A DNA stretch of 47,230 nucleotides from Oscillospiraceae bacterium (GTDB taxonomy: Bacteria; Bacillota; Clostridia; Oscillospirales; Oscillospiraceae). This document shows, one piece after another, positions 1 through 9,065 of the stretch. The position numbers and the translations under genes were made by a program. How positions within the stretch are numbered: the stretch's first letter is position 1; each line of letters opens with the position of its first letter. The DNA is taken from positions 1-47,230 of the forward strand of contig JAHHRV010000014.1 of the NCBI GenBank assembly GCA_020025595.1, written 5' to 3'. The notes under the pieces were generated by a model, which saw only the letters and a list, made by a program, of their open reading frames with translations, did no database searches and was not told where the DNA came from.

Positions 1-43
1 CTGGAAAAGAAAACAGAATTTTATTTAGGAGGCATATCCAGAA

Positions 44-1234
44 ATGAATGTGTTAATTATCAATGCAGGTAGCTCCAGCCTGAAGTATCAGCTGATGAAC
101 CCTGAGACCGGCGATGTCGAGGCAAAGGGTCTGTGTGAGCGTATCAATATCGACGGCCGTCTGACTCACAAGGTCGGCGACAAGAAGTATGTCAAGGATA
201 TTCCTATGCCCACCCACGCAGAAGCAATTACTGCTGTTCTGGACATTCTGGTTGATCCTGTTGAAGGTGTTATCAAGTCCACTGATGAGATCGACGCTGT
301 CGGTCACCGCGTTCTGCACGGCGGCATGAAGTTCAGCGATTCCTGCATCATCGATGACACGGTCATCAAGGCTATTGAAGACTGCATCCCTCTGGGACCT
401 CTGCACAACCCTGCTAACCTGATGGGTATCCGTGCTTGCCAGAAGATCATGCCCAACACCCCCCAGGTTGCTGTGTTCGACACCGCTTTCCACATGACCA
501 TGCCTCCCAAGGCTTACCGCTATGCAATTCCCACCGAGTACTTCGAGAATGACGACATCCGTCGTTACGGCTTCCACGGCACTTCTCACAAGTACATTGC
601 CCGCCGCGCAGCTGCTCTGATGGGCACCAAGGACTTCAAGCTCATCAACTGCCACCTGGGCAACGGCTCTTCTCTGTCCGCTGTCATGAACGGCAAGTGC
701 GTGGATACTTCCATGGGCCTGTCTCCTCTGGCTGGTGTGCCTATGGGTACCCGCTGCGGCGACATCGACGCATGCGTTGTGCAGTTCATCTGCAACAAGT
801 ACGGCATGAGCGTTGACGAGTGCCTGACCATGCTGAACAAGAAGTCCGGCGTTCTGGGTATGTCCGGTGTTTCCTCCGACTTCCGTGATCTGGAAGAGGG
901 CAAGAACAACGGCAATGCTGACTGCGCTATGGCTCTGGACAAGTTCTACTACGAGGTTGCCAAGTATGTCGGCGCTTACGCCGCTGCAATGAACGGCGTT
1001 GACGTGATCACCTTCACCGCAGGTGTCGGCGAGAACGACTGCGCTACCCGTAAGGCTATCTGCGAGTACCTGGGCTTCATGGGCGTCAAGATCGACGACG
1101 AGAAGAACCAGATCCGCGGCGAGGAAATGAAGATTTCCACCGAGGATTCCTCTGTTCAGGTTTGGGTCATCCCCACCAACGAAGAGCTGATGATCGCTCA
1201 GGACACTGCTGAGCTGGTCAAGGCTGCAAAGTAA
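44..1234 (+). CDS. ackA: acetate kinase
   Basis: Acetate kinase interconverts acetyl phosphate plus ADP with acetate plus ATP in the cytoplasm, the energy-yielding last step of acetate fermentation. The 396 residues match the usual family length. Visible signatures are NAGSSSLKY from residue 7, RVLHGG near 89, FDTAFH near 145, FHGTSHKY near 177, the nucleotide-binding NCHLGNGSS near 202 and FTAGVGEND near 324. An AGGAGG site at 27-32 lies 11 bases before the ATG, a slightly long spacing. The partner gene pta is not in view and may lie upstream of the window. A strong hairpin terminator follows. Codon use is very regular (CTG, AAG, GGC, GCT), as expected of a highly expressed gene. Confidence 0.98.
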   Translation: MNVLIINAGSSSLKYQLMNPETGDVEAKGLCERINIDGRLTHKVGDKKYVKDIPMPTHAEAITAVLDILVDPVEGVIKSTDEIDAVGHRVLHGGMKFSDSCIIDDTVIKAIEDCIPLGPLHNPANLMGIRACQKIMPNTPQVAVFDTAFHMTMPPKAYRYAIPTEYFENDDIRRYGFHGTSHKYIARRAAALMGTKDFKLINCHLGNGSSLSAVMNGKCVDTSMGLSPLAGVPMGTRCGDIDACVVQFICNKYGMSVDECLTMLNKKSGVLGMSGVSSDFRDLEEGKNNGNADCAMALDKFYYEVAKYVGAYAAAMNGVDVITFTAGVGENDCATRKAICEYLGFMGVKIDDEKNQIRGEEMKISTEDSSVQVWVIPTNEELMIAQDTAELVKAAK

Positions 1235-1248
1235 GTTCTGTTTACACA

Positions 1249-1279
1249 ACGGGCCGCCGCGTTTGCGGCGGCCTGTTTT
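1249..1279 (+). terminator. Rho-independent terminator after ackA
   Basis: A perfect 9-bp GC stem (GGCCGCCGC at 1252-1260 with GCGGCGGCC at 1265-1273, loop GTTT), extended by A-T, C-G and G-U pairs, is followed by TTTT. It separates ackA from pepT, which begins only 22 bases later, so it may be partial rather than absolute. Confidence 0.85.
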
Positions 1280-1301
1280 CTGATTTTAGGAGGTCAACAA
1301 T

Positions 1302-2516
1302 ATGACAGCTGTAGAGCGACTGCTTCGTTATGTTACATTTGATACCACCTCGGACGAATTCTCTGAGACCTGCCCCTCTACTGATTCTCAGAAGGTTCTG
1401 GGCAAGGCACTGGTGGAAGAAATGCTGGAAATGGGTATTGAAGATGCCTATATGGATGAAAATGGTTATATTTACGGCACCGTTCCCGGTGATCCCGATC
1501 TGCCTACCATCGGCCTGATTGCACACATGGATACTTCTCCTGCTGCATCCGGCGCAGATATTAAGGCAAAGATCGTTGAATTTGACGGCAGCGATGTCTG
1601 CCTGAACGAAGAGCAGCAGATTTTCCTGTCTGCCAGCGAGTATCCTTACCTGAACAAGTGCGTGGGCAAGCATCTGGTTGTCACCGACGGAACCACCCTG
1701 CTGGGTGCCGACGACAAAGCCGGTATTGCTGAGATTTTGACCTGTGCAGAATACCTGATTCAGAATAAGCCTCGCCATGCGACTCTGAGAATCGGTTTCA
1801 CCCCGGACGAGGAAATCGGCCGCGGCTCTGACGAATTTGATGTGGATGAGTTTGCTGCTGACTATGCCTATACCTGCGATGGCTCCGAGCTGGGCGGCAT
1901 CGAATTTGAAAACTTCAACGCTGCCGGTGCTACCGTCGAGGTCAAGGGCCTGAGCATCCATCCCGGTTCTGCAAAGAACAAGATGATCAACGCATCCCAG
2001 GTGGCAATGGAATTCCATTCCATGCTGCCGGTTCACGAGCGCCCCGAATCCACAGAAGGATACGAGGGCTTCTGCATGCTTACCGACATGACCGGCGAAG
2101 TGGAGAAGGCTACGCTGCGCTATATCATCCGTGACCATGACAGAGAGCTGTTTGAGCAGAAAAAGGATCGTTTCTACCAGATCGCAGTCTACCTGGACAG
2201 CATTTACGGCGAAGGAACAGTTGAAGTAGAAGTCAACGACAGCTACTACAATATGCGCAGCCAGATCGAGCCTGTGATGTATGTGGTGGATCGGGCAAAG
2301 GCTGCTATGGAGCGCGTGGGCGTAAAGGCAGAGTTCGTGCCCATTCGCGGCGGTACGGACGGCGCAAGACTCAGCTATATGGGCCTTCCTTGCCCCAACC
2401 TGTGCACCGGCGGCCAGAATTTCCACGGTCGGTTTGAATACGCCGTGGTGGAGGAAATGGAAGCCTGCACCAAGATCCTGGTCGAAATTCTGACGGATCC
2501 CGATCTGAAAAAATAA
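1302..2516 (+). CDS. pepT: peptidase T (tripeptide aminopeptidase)
   Basis: Peptidase T is a cytoplasmic di-zinc aminopeptidase of the M20B family that removes the N-terminal residue of tripeptides during peptide use. The length of 404 is typical. Metal and catalytic motifs are in order: AHMDTSP (residues 74-80), DDKAGIAEI near 145, TPDEEIGRGSDEF near 170 with the catalytic Glu pair, and the C-terminal GGTDGARLS near 350 followed by GGQNFHGRFEY. The ATG is preceded by TTAGGAGG at a normal distance. It sits after the ackA terminator and before the potassium uptake genes; no functional link to either neighbour is evident. The assignment to PepT rather than a general M20 dipeptidase rests on the close match of all motifs and of the spacing between them. 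Confidence 0.96.
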   Translation: MTAVERLLRYVTFDTTSDEFSETCPSTDSQKVLGKALVEEMLEMGIEDAYMDENGYIYGTVPGDPDLPTIGLIAHMDTSPAASGADIKAKIVEFDGSDVCLNEEQQIFLSASEYPYLNKCVGKHLVVTDGTTLLGADDKAGIAEILTCAEYLIQNKPRHATLRIGFTPDEEIGRGSDEFDVDEFAADYAYTCDGSELGGIEFENFNAAGATVEVKGLSIHPGSAKNKMINASQVAMEFHSMLPVHERPESTEGYEGFCMLTDMTGEVEKATLRYIIRDHDRELFEQKKDRFYQIAVYLDSIYGEGTVEVEVNDSYYNMRSQIEPVMYVVDRAKAAMERVGVKAEFVPIRGGTDGARLSYMGLPCPNLCTGGQNFHGRFEYAVVEEMEACTKILVEILTDPDLKK

Positions 2517-2523
2517 ATTACAA

Positions 2524-2552
2524 GGGGTGTGTTGCATAATGCGACACACCCT
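2524..2552 (+). terminator. GC-rich hairpin after pepT without a T-tract
   Basis: GGGGTGTGT at 2524-2532 pairs with ACACACCCT at 2544-2552, and the inner bases (GCA/TGC) extend the stem to a three-base loop. No run of T follows, so it may act as an mRNA 3'-end stabiliser or a weak terminator. Confidence 0.5.
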
Positions 2553-2587
2553 CTTGCTGTGAAAACGGTTATTTTGACATTTGAGGG

Positions 2588-2615
2588 TTGAAAAAATAAA
2601 ACGGATTGCTATAAT
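2588..2615 (+). promoter_or_regulatory. sigma-A-type promoter for ktrB/ktrA
   Basis: TTGAAA at 2588-2593 and TATAAT at 2610-2615 are separated by 16 bases, and TGC directly precedes the -10, giving an extended -10. An overlapping alternative is TTGACA at 2574-2579 with TAAAAC 17 bases further on. Either would transcribe the potassium uptake genes from about 2622. Confidence 0.75.
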
Positions 2616-2657
2616 GTATAAGCTAGTGAAAATTTTGGTTTCGGAAGGAGAGGTCAT

Positions 2658-4037
2658 ATGATTGGTAAGGTCTATGCATGTAAACGCTGGATGAACAAAC
2701 AGATGACCCATGTCAGCACCACCCAGATCATTGCGGTGGCGTTTGCGGTGATTATATTAACGGGAGCGCTGTTGCTTACACTGCCAATCGCGTCCAGAAG
2801 CGGGGTCGGATGTGATTTCCGTTCCGCTTTGTTTACTTCAACATCAGCCACCTGCGTTACAGGATTAACTCTGTTTGATACCTGGACACAGTGGAGCCCA
2901 TTCGGTCAGACCGTCATTCTGTGCCTGATTGAAATCGGAGGCCTGGGCTTTATGTCTGCGGCGTCCCTTTTCATTTTCCTGCTGGGACGCAAGGTCGGCC
3001 TGAAGCAGAGACTGGTCATGGCTCAGGCAATGAGCATGAACGATGTTCACGGCGTGGTCCGGCTGCAGAAGCTGGTGCTGTTCGGAAGCTTGAGTGTTCA
3101 GGCGATTGGCGCGGCTATACTGACGCTGCGGTTCTGGTCAGAGCTGGGCTTTGCAAAGGCTCTGCGCTGGGGCGTATTTCACTCGATTTCTGCATTCTGC
3201 AATGCAGGATTCGATGTTATGGGATGCTTTGAACCTGGAACCAGTATTATGCGATACAATACCGATCCTGTTGTAAACTTTACTCTGATGGCCCTGATTG
3301 TTGTCGGTGGCCTCGGTTTCTTTGTGTGGGACGAAGTGATTCATTATCACAAGTTCCATAAATTCAGCGTCTATACCAAACTGGTTCTTACGATCACCGG
3401 AATTCTGATCGTGGGCGGTACCGTTATCATCGCCTGCATTGAATGGAACAACCCGGATACACTGGGCAGCATGGCATGGTATGACAAGATCCAGGCAGCG
3501 GCTTTCCAGTCTGTTACCCTGCGTACGGCCGGATTTGCCGGAATTGACCAGGCAAAACTGACTGATGCCGGCAAAGCAGTCTCTATTGTGTTTATGCTGA
3601 TCGGCGGCTCGTCCGGTTCTACAGCCGGTGGCGTGAAAACGGTCACGGTTGTGGTCATGTTCCTGTATCTGTGGGCACGGGCCCGCGGTAAGGAAAATGT
3701 TACGATTTATAAGCGTACCATTCCCAATTACCAGGCGCTGGACGCTATGGTCATTACCATGATCATGGTGATGCTGGCGTTCTTTGGCGGTATCTTTATT
3801 TCAATCACATCCGGATTCTCTTTGGTGGATGCACTGTTTGAGACTGCATCTGCTCTTGCAACTGTGGGACTGAGTGCGGGAGGCTCTGCCAACCTGAGTG
3901 TTGGTTCCCAGTTCTTGATTATTCTTTATATGTATTTTGGCAGAGTGGGTGTACTTACGATTTCCCTTGGATTCCTGATGGGTGATCGGGTACAGGAACG
4001 CTTCCGCTATGCACAAACGAAGTTGCTGATAGGGTAG
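2658..4037 (+). CDS. ktrB: TrkH/KtrB family potassium uptake membrane subunit
   Basis: This is the integral-membrane, ion-conducting subunit of a Ktr/Trk potassium (or sodium-coupled potassium) transporter. The 459 residues form the four membrane-pore-membrane repeats of the family. The four filter regions can be read: TSATCVTGLTLFDT (about 55-68), NAGFDVMG (about 180), TLRTAGFAGID (about 290) and ATVGLSAGG (about 405), each with the key glycine. The ATG is preceded by GAAGGAGAGG at good spacing, and the segment before the first helix is short and basic, typical of KtrB. The RCK regulatory subunit gene follows after 9 bases, so the two form an operon. The cation specificity of KtrB and TrkH cannot be separated by eye; the single-RCK partner favours Ktr. 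Confidence 0.93.
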   Translation: MIGKVYACKRWMNKQMTHVSTTQIIAVAFAVIILTGALLLTLPIASRSGVGCDFRSALFTSTSATCVTGLTLFDTWTQWSPFGQTVILCLIEIGGLGFMSAASLFIFLLGRKVGLKQRLVMAQAMSMNDVHGVVRLQKLVLFGSLSVQAIGAAILTLRFWSELGFAKALRWGVFHSISAFCNAGFDVMGCFEPGTSIMRYNTDPVVNFTLMALIVVGGLGFFVWDEVIHYHKFHKFSVYTKLVLTITGILIVGGTVIIACIEWNNPDTLGSMAWYDKIQAAAFQSVTLRTAGFAGIDQAKLTDAGKAVSIVFMLIGGSSGSTAGGVKTVTVVVMFLYLWARARGKENVTIYKRTIPNYQALDAMVITMIMVMLAFFGGIFISITSGFSLVDALFETASALATVGLSAGGSANLSVGSQFLIILYMYFGRVGVLTISLGFLMGDRVQERFRYAQTKLLIG

Positions 4038-4046
4038 GAGGAACTT

Positions 4047-4694
4047 ATGAAAAGTTATGTTGTAATTGGATTGGGCAGATTCGGCGAACGAGTGGCTCAG
4101 CAGTTGTGCGCATTGGGAAATGAAGTCCTGGCTATCGACACCGATGCAGATCTCGTGCAGCAGGTCTGCGGCTATGTGACCAACGCAGCAGTTGCCGATG
4201 CCCAGGATAAGGATGTGCTGATGGCACTGGGCGTGAAGGAGTGCGATTGCGCAGTGGTCGCAATCGGCGATTCTCTGGCGGCTTCCATTATGGCAACCAT
4301 GAACCTGCAGGAGCTGGGTGTTCCCAGAATCGTCTGTAAGGCAAAGGATGATGCACACCGCAAGGTGCTGGAGAAACTGGGTGCCGACCGTGTCGTCATT
4401 CCCGAAAAGGAAGTGGCAGACAGACTGGCACACAGTCTGGCAAGTGCCAATGTTCTGGAGTATATCGAGCTTTCCAGAGATTACGGTATCGTAGAAGTAC
4501 CCGCTCCTCAGAAGTGGGTAGGCAGAAACCTGCGTGATCTGAATGTCCGCGCCAAGATGGGCGTTAACATTATTGCAGTGCGTACCAGCCATGGCGTAAA
4601 GATCTCTCCTCCTGCAGACTATGTGGTCAACCAGGATGATGTCATGGTGCTGCTGGGCGATTATGATGCACTGACCGTGGTACAGAATCTGTGA
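4047..4694 (+). CDS. ktrA: KtrA/TrkA-type RCK regulatory subunit of potassium uptake
   Basis: This peripheral protein forms an octameric ring on the cytoplasmic side of KtrB and gates potassium uptake in response to bound nucleotide. Its 215 residues make one RCK unit: an N-terminal Rossmann fold with GLGRFG at residues 8-13 and an acidic residue ending strand 2 (LAIDTDAD), then an RCK-C domain from about 135 (EYIELSRDYGIVEV to the C-terminus). A single RCK copy is the KtrA form; TrkA of enteric bacteria has two. An AGGAGG site precedes the ATG. It overlaps the next gene by one base (TGATG), or four if the GTG at 4691 is used, so translation is probably coupled. Confidence 0.93.
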   Translation: MKSYVVIGLGRFGERVAQQLCALGNEVLAIDTDADLVQQVCGYVTNAAVADAQDKDVLMALGVKECDCAVVAIGDSLAASIMATMNLQELGVPRIVCKAKDDAHRKVLEKLGADRVVIPEKEVADRLAHSLASANVLEYIELSRDYGIVEVPAPQKWVGRNLRDLNVRAKMGVNIIAVRTSHGVKISPPADYVVNQDDVMVLLGDYDALTVVQNL

Positions 4695-5449
4695 TGGAAG
4701 AAAGAATTGTCTCCCGAAAGAATCCGCTGCTGCAGCAGGTGCGAAAGCTGCTTTCCAGTCGTTCCGCACGACAGAAGGAGGGCCTGTTTGCAGCAGACGG
4801 AACAAAGCTCCTGGAAGAAGCAATTCGCTATTTCCCGGGGCTGCAGACGGTGATTCTGACCGACGGTGTGGAAGTTGAATCCATGCCGGAGCACGTCCGT
4901 GTGGTTCGTGTTCCCGGGGATGTGATGGCATCCATTTCGCCTATGGAAGCGCCCCAGGGGGCTTTGTTTGTGTGTAAGATCCCCGAGAAAGCGGAATTTA
5001 CTCCCAAACCCGGTATGCTGATTCTGGATGGAATTCAGGATCCGGGCAATGTGGGTACGATCATTCGTACTGCGGATGCGCTGGATGTTCCGGTGGTACT
5101 GCTGGAAGGCTGCGCCGATCCCTATAACTGGAAAACAGTCCGCGCCAGCATGGGTGCTGTGTTCCGCACACCGACTGTTATGAGTGACTGGGCAAGCGTG
5201 CACAAGGCGTGCAAAGAAGCCCACATTCCCGTGGGCGTGACTGCTCTGTCAGACCGGGCGGTGGATATCCGCAGCGCCAGCGTCCACGAAATGGCGCTGG
5301 TCATTGGTAGCGAGGGAAGAGGCGTTCGGCCGGAAATTCTGGAGGCTGCCGACCGGGAACTGATCATCCCCATGAATCCCCACTGCGAATCGCTGAATGC
5401 AGCAATTGCGGCAGCGATCGTCATGTGGCAGATTCGCGCAGGACAATAA
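4694..5449 (+). CDS. TrmH/SpoU family RNA 2'-O-ribose methyltransferase
   Basis: This is a SPOUT (trefoil-knot) methyltransferase that probably transfers a methyl group from SAM to a ribose 2'-OH in rRNA or tRNA. The N-terminal part (residues 1-75) looks like the SpoU substrate-binding domain, with FAADGTKLLEEAI. The C-terminal knot shows motif 1 DGIQDPGNVGTIIRTADA, motif 2 VIGSEGRGV and motif 3 IPMNPHCESLNAAIA. The length of about 251 is normal. The start is ATG at 4694 or the GTG one codon earlier; both overlap the end of ktrA. The exact RNA target is not readable: it resembles B. subtilis YsgA and 23S rRNA methylases. Its place behind the Ktr genes gives no clue to function. Confidence 0.88.
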   Translation: MEERIVSRKNPLLQQVRKLLSSRSARQKEGLFAADGTKLLEEAIRYFPGLQTVILTDGVEVESMPEHVRVVRVPGDVMASISPMEAPQGALFVCKIPEKAEFTPKPGMLILDGIQDPGNVGTIIRTADALDVPVVLLEGCADPYNWKTVRASMGAVFRTPTVMSDWASVHKACKEAHIPVGVTALSDRAVDIRSASVHEMALVIGSEGRGVRPEILEAADRELIIPMNPHCESLNAAIAAAIVMWQIRAGQ

Positions 5450-5474
5450 TAAAGACAGAATAGGTGGGAAAGAA

Positions 5475-6743
5475 ATGCTGATACATTGGATTTGGTTTGC
5501 AGCCAGGAGTAATCTGGGGGACCATAACAAGGCAGCACTTCTTTCCCATTTTGGCGACCCGGAGCAGATTTATTTTGCTGCCGAGTCGGATTTTGCGTCA
5601 ATTGCAGGCATCGGCTCAGATGCGCTGCAGAGCCTGAACGATAAAAATCTTTCGGGGGCGCAGAAGATTCTGGATGATTGCCTGGCGCTGAAAATTCACA
5701 TTCTTACATTGCAGGACGCGGCATATCCCGACCGGCTGAAGAACATTCCGGACCCGCCCCTTGTGCTTTATTACAAGGGAACCCTGCCGGAATTTGATCA
5801 GGAAGCGGTAATCGGAGTCGTGGGCACCAGAAGAGCATCAGCCTACGGGCTGAGCGTTGCAAAGCAGATGGGATATCAGATTGGAGCCTGCGGAGGTCTG
5901 GTGGTATCCGGCGCAGCGTTTGGAATAGACTCCATGGCAATGTCGGGAGCGCTGACTGCAGGCGGATGCGTGGTCGGTGTGTTGGGCTGCGGCGCGGATG
6001 TTGTCTATCCGCCCTCCAGCAGAGGATTGTATGCAGACCTTGTGCGGTATGGCTGCATCCTGACAGAGTACCCTCCCGGAACGCCGCCGTACGGATACAA
6101 TTTTCCCAGAAGAAACCGGATCATCAGCGGCCTGAGCTGCGGTGTGCTGGTGGTGGAAGCGCCCAGAGGAAGCGGCGCTCTGATCACGGCAAGGCTTGCA
6201 TCGGATCAGGGAAGAGATGTGTTTGCGGTCCCATCGAATATCGATGTGGACTCCGGAGCCGGAAGCAATGCGCTGCTCCGTGATGGCGCAATCGCTGCGT
6301 CTTCCGGATGGGATGTAGTGGGGGAATATGAATTCCTGTTCCCCGAAAAGGTCCATCCCGCCGGAGAAAAAGCAAGGCTTCAGGCCTATCCGGACGAGGT
6401 GAAACTGGTCCGGAAAAAACGGGAAAAAACCGCTCTGAAAGTGGCTGAAAACCGGGCAAAACCCAAAGAGTCGGCGAAAGAAAAAACAGTCATTCCCAAA
6501 AAAGACATTGACAATCTGGAGAATGAGCCGTATATTGACCTAATAAAGAGAGAAGCATCCCTGACTTCTGACGAAGAGACAATCGTTGATCTGCTCGCAG
6601 AAGGCCGGATGCTGGTGGACGATGTGATCGAAAAGTCGGGACTCGGTGCCGGAGGTGTTCTGGCCAGCCTGACTTTGCTTGAAGTGAAAGGAATTGTCCG
6701 CCGCCTTCCCGGAAGATTTGTAGCCCTTGCCGGGAGAAAATGA
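5475..6743 (+). CDS. dprA: DNA processing protein DprA (Smf)
   Basis: DprA binds incoming single-stranded DNA during natural transformation and loads RecA; it is also widespread in bacteria not known to be competent. I chose the ATG at 5475 (GGTGGGAAAGAA upstream, protein starting MLIHWIWFAA), because the open frame further upstream overlaps the previous gene. That gives 422 residues. A short helical N-terminal domain is followed by the Rossmann-like core (VGTRRASAYG near 115, VVSGAAFGID near 145, EAPRGSGALITA near 227). A Lys/Glu-rich linker (about 290-360) leads to a C-terminal winged helix (about 363-420, TSDEETIVDLL to RLPGRFVAL). Neighbours topA and trmFO follow in the order known from B. 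subtilis. Confidence 0.95.
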   Translation: MLIHWIWFAARSNLGDHNKAALLSHFGDPEQIYFAAESDFASIAGIGSDALQSLNDKNLSGAQKILDDCLALKIHILTLQDAAYPDRLKNIPDPPLVLYYKGTLPEFDQEAVIGVVGTRRASAYGLSVAKQMGYQIGACGGLVVSGAAFGIDSMAMSGALTAGGCVVGVLGCGADVVYPPSSRGLYADLVRYGCILTEYPPGTPPYGYNFPRRNRIISGLSCGVLVVEAPRGSGALITARLASDQGRDVFAVPSNIDVDSGAGSNALLRDGAIAASSGWDVVGEYEFLFPEKVHPAGEKARLQAYPDEVKLVRKKREKTALKVAENRAKPKESAKEKTVIPKKDIDNLENEPYIDLIKREASLTSDEETIVDLLAEGRMLVDDVIEKSGLGAGGVLASLTLLEVKGIVRRLPGRFVALAGRK

Positions 6744-6761
6744 TATTTTTGGAGGAAATCC

Positions 6762-9065
6762 ATGGCTAAAGCAAGTAATCTGGTAATCGTCGAGTCTCCT
6801 TCCAAGGCGAAGACTATCGGCAAATACCTGGGACCTGATTATGTGGTCAAGGCCAGCATGGGCCATCTTCGGGACCTGCCCAAAAGTGTGATGGGTGTGG
6901 ATTTGGAGACTTTTGACCCGAAATACATCCCTGTTAAGGGAAAAGAGAGCATCATTGCGGAATTGAAGGATTCCGCCAAGCAGGTAGACACGGTCTACCT
7001 TGCAACTGACCCGGACCGTGAAGGAGAAGCGATTTCCTGGCATCTGAAGGAACTGCTGAAGCTGCCAGATGACAAAGCACATCGGGTTACATTTAATGAG
7101 ATTACCCAGCGGGTCGTGCAGGAAGCAATTGCGCAGCCCAGAGAAATCGATATGGATCTGGTGGATGCCCAGCAGGCAAGACGCGTGCTGGACCGAATTG
7201 TAGGCTACCAGCTTTCTCCGCTGCTGTGGAAGAAGATCCGCCGGGGCCTGAGTGCAGGCAGAGTCCAGAGTGTTGCCACCCGTCTGGTGGTGGATCGTGA
7301 AAATGAGATCCGCGCATTTGAGCCCAAGGAATACTGGTCTCTGGAAGTAAAGCTGAACCGTGTGGGTAAGCCCGGCAATTTCGTTGCCAAGTATTACGGC
7401 AGCCCCAAGAAGCAGGAACTTGAAAACGAGCAGCAGGTGGATGCAGTCATCCGTGACATCACCGGCAAGGAATTCACCGTTACCGGTGTGCGCAAGGCGG
7501 AGAAAAAGCGTACTGCAGCACCTCCCTTTACCACATCGACCCTGCAGCAGGAGGCTTCCCGGAAGCTGAATATGACACCCAAGCGCACCATGGCAATTGC
7601 CCAGCAGCTGTATGAAGGCGTGGATGTGGAGGGTGAAGGCACCCTCGGTCTGATCACCTATATGCGTACCGACTCCCTGCGCCTTTCTGACGAAGCTATG
7701 GCAGCTGCACGGGATTTTATCAATGTGCGCTATGGCAAGGAATACTACTACGGTTCCTTCCATACCTTTAAGACCAAGTCCACGGCACAGGATGCCCACG
7801 AAGCCATTCGTCCGACCCATGTGGAGCTGGACCCCGAACGCATTGAGCATTCTCTGACCAAAGAGCAGTACAAGCTGTACAAGCTGATCTGGAGCCGCTT
7901 CCTGGCATCCCAGATGGCAAACGCTGTGTATGATACAGTGTCTATTGATACCGAATGTGCCGGACACACCTTCCGTTCCAGCCACCAGAGTATGCGTTTC
8001 TCCGGTTTCATTGCCGTGTATGAAGAGGGCAAGGACGAAGAGACAGAGGCAGTGGGATCTCCGCTGCCGGATCTTGCTCAGGGCGATCGAGCAACTGCAT
8101 CTGACCAGCAGAAGGAACAGCACTTTACCCAGCCGCCTGCCCGCTACAGCGAGGCAACCCTGGTTAAGGCAATGGAAGAAAAGGGCGTCGGTCGTCCTTC
8201 CACCTATGCATCCATTGTTTCCACCATTCTCGACCGTGAGTATGTGGTGAAAAAGGAAAAGCGTCTGGAGCCCACACCTCTGGGTGAAGTGGTCACCGGA
8301 CTGATGATGGAGCGGTTCAACGACATCATCGATGTTGAATTTACCGCCAATATGGAGCGCCAGCTGGATGAAGTAGAAGAGGGCAAGCAGGACTGGAAGC
8401 AGCTGCTGGCTGATTTCTACAAGCAGTTCCATCAGGAGATGGAGAATGCTGAAACCGCTCTGGAAGGCGTTCGTCTGAAGGTTCCTGAGGAAGAAACAGA
8501 CGAAATCTGCGAGCTGTGCGGCAAAAAGATGGTCATCAAGAGCGGTCGCTTCGGCCGTTTCCTGGCGTGCCCCGGCTTCCCGGAGTGCCGGTTCACAAAG
8601 CCTATCGTGGAAAAAATGCCCGGTCGTTGCCCCAAGTGTGGCAGCGGTATGCTCAAGCGCAAGTCCAAGCGTGGATTTGCCTACTACGCCTGTGAGCGTG
8701 GTGCCGAGTGCGGCTTCATGAGCTGGGATGTTCCCACAGCAGAGGACTGCCCCGAGTGCGGACAGACGCTGTTCAAGAAGTCCGGCAAGGGCAGAATGAA
8801 GCCCTTCTGCATCAACGAGAACTGCAAGAACTTCCTGCCGGAGGATCAGCGCGGTTATCGCCGCAAGGTGACCACCGATCACGGAGATCCGGAAACAGCG
8901 GTGGTTGAGGAAATTCCCGAGACCAAGGAAGAAAAGAAAACCGCAAAGAAGAAAACGACTAAGAAGTCTACGGCAAAGAAGACTACAAAGAAGACGGCGG
9001 CAAAAAAGACGACCTCTAAGAAGTCCGCTGGTAAGAAAACTGAGAAAAAGGAGGCTGATGCATGA
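6762..9065 (+). CDS. topA: DNA topoisomerase I (type IA)
   Basis: This enzyme relaxes negative supercoils by passing a strand through a transient single-strand break. The 767 residues contain the N-terminal TOPRIM domain (VIVESPSKAKTIGKYLG near 8-24, DPDREGEAISWHL near 86) and the catalytic tyrosine in GLITYMRTD (Tyr300). GRPSTYASI lies near 480. Three C-terminal four-cysteine zinc modules (CELCGKK, CPKCGSG, CPECGQT) span about 583-690. A lysine/threonine/alanine-rich tail fills about 722-767. An SD site GGAGG lies at 6751-6755. The stop overlaps the trmFO start by four bases (ATGA), implying translational coupling. Confidence 0.98.
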   Translation: MAKASNLVIVESPSKAKTIGKYLGPDYVVKASMGHLRDLPKSVMGVDLETFDPKYIPVKGKESIIAELKDSAKQVDTVYLATDPDREGEAISWHLKELLKLPDDKAHRVTFNEITQRVVQEAIAQPREIDMDLVDAQQARRVLDRIVGYQLSPLLWKKIRRGLSAGRVQSVATRLVVDRENEIRAFEPKEYWSLEVKLNRVGKPGNFVAKYYGSPKKQELENEQQVDAVIRDITGKEFTVTGVRKAEKKRTAAPPFTTSTLQQEASRKLNMTPKRTMAIAQQLYEGVDVEGEGTLGLITYMRTDSLRLSDEAMAAARDFINVRYGKEYYYGSFHTFKTKSTAQDAHEAIRPTHVELDPERIEHSLTKEQYKLYKLIWSRFLASQMANAVYDTVSIDTECAGHTFRSSHQSMRFSGFIAVYEEGKDEETEAVGSPLPDLAQGDRATASDQQKEQHFTQPPARYSEATLVKAMEEKGVGRPSTYASIVSTILDREYVVKKEKRLEPTPLGEVVTGLMMERFNDIIDVEFTANMERQLDEVEEGKQDWKQLLADFYKQFHQEMENAETALEGVRLKVPEEETDEICELCGKKMVIKSGRFGRFLACPGFPECRFTKPIVEKMPGRCPKCGSGMLKRKSKRGFAYYACERGAECGFMSWDVPTAEDCPECGQTLFKKSGKGRMKPFCINENCKNFLPEDQRGYRRKVTTDHGDPETAVVEEIPETKEEKKTAKKKTTKKSTAKKTTKKTAAKKTTSKKSAGKKTEKKEADA

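Noticed and set aside
53..1249. Open frame opposite ackA, nearly the same length
   Set aside because: ackA has every family motif; the antisense frame is a codon-bias shadow.
5397..5474. N-terminal extension of DprA by 26 residues
   Set aside because: It overlaps the end of the SpoU-type methyltransferase gene and has no family similarity; the ATG at 5475 has a binding site.
8926..9060. Possible CRISPR-like or tandem repeat at the end of topA
   Set aside because: The short A/G-rich repeats are in-frame lysine and threonine codons with no spacer pattern.
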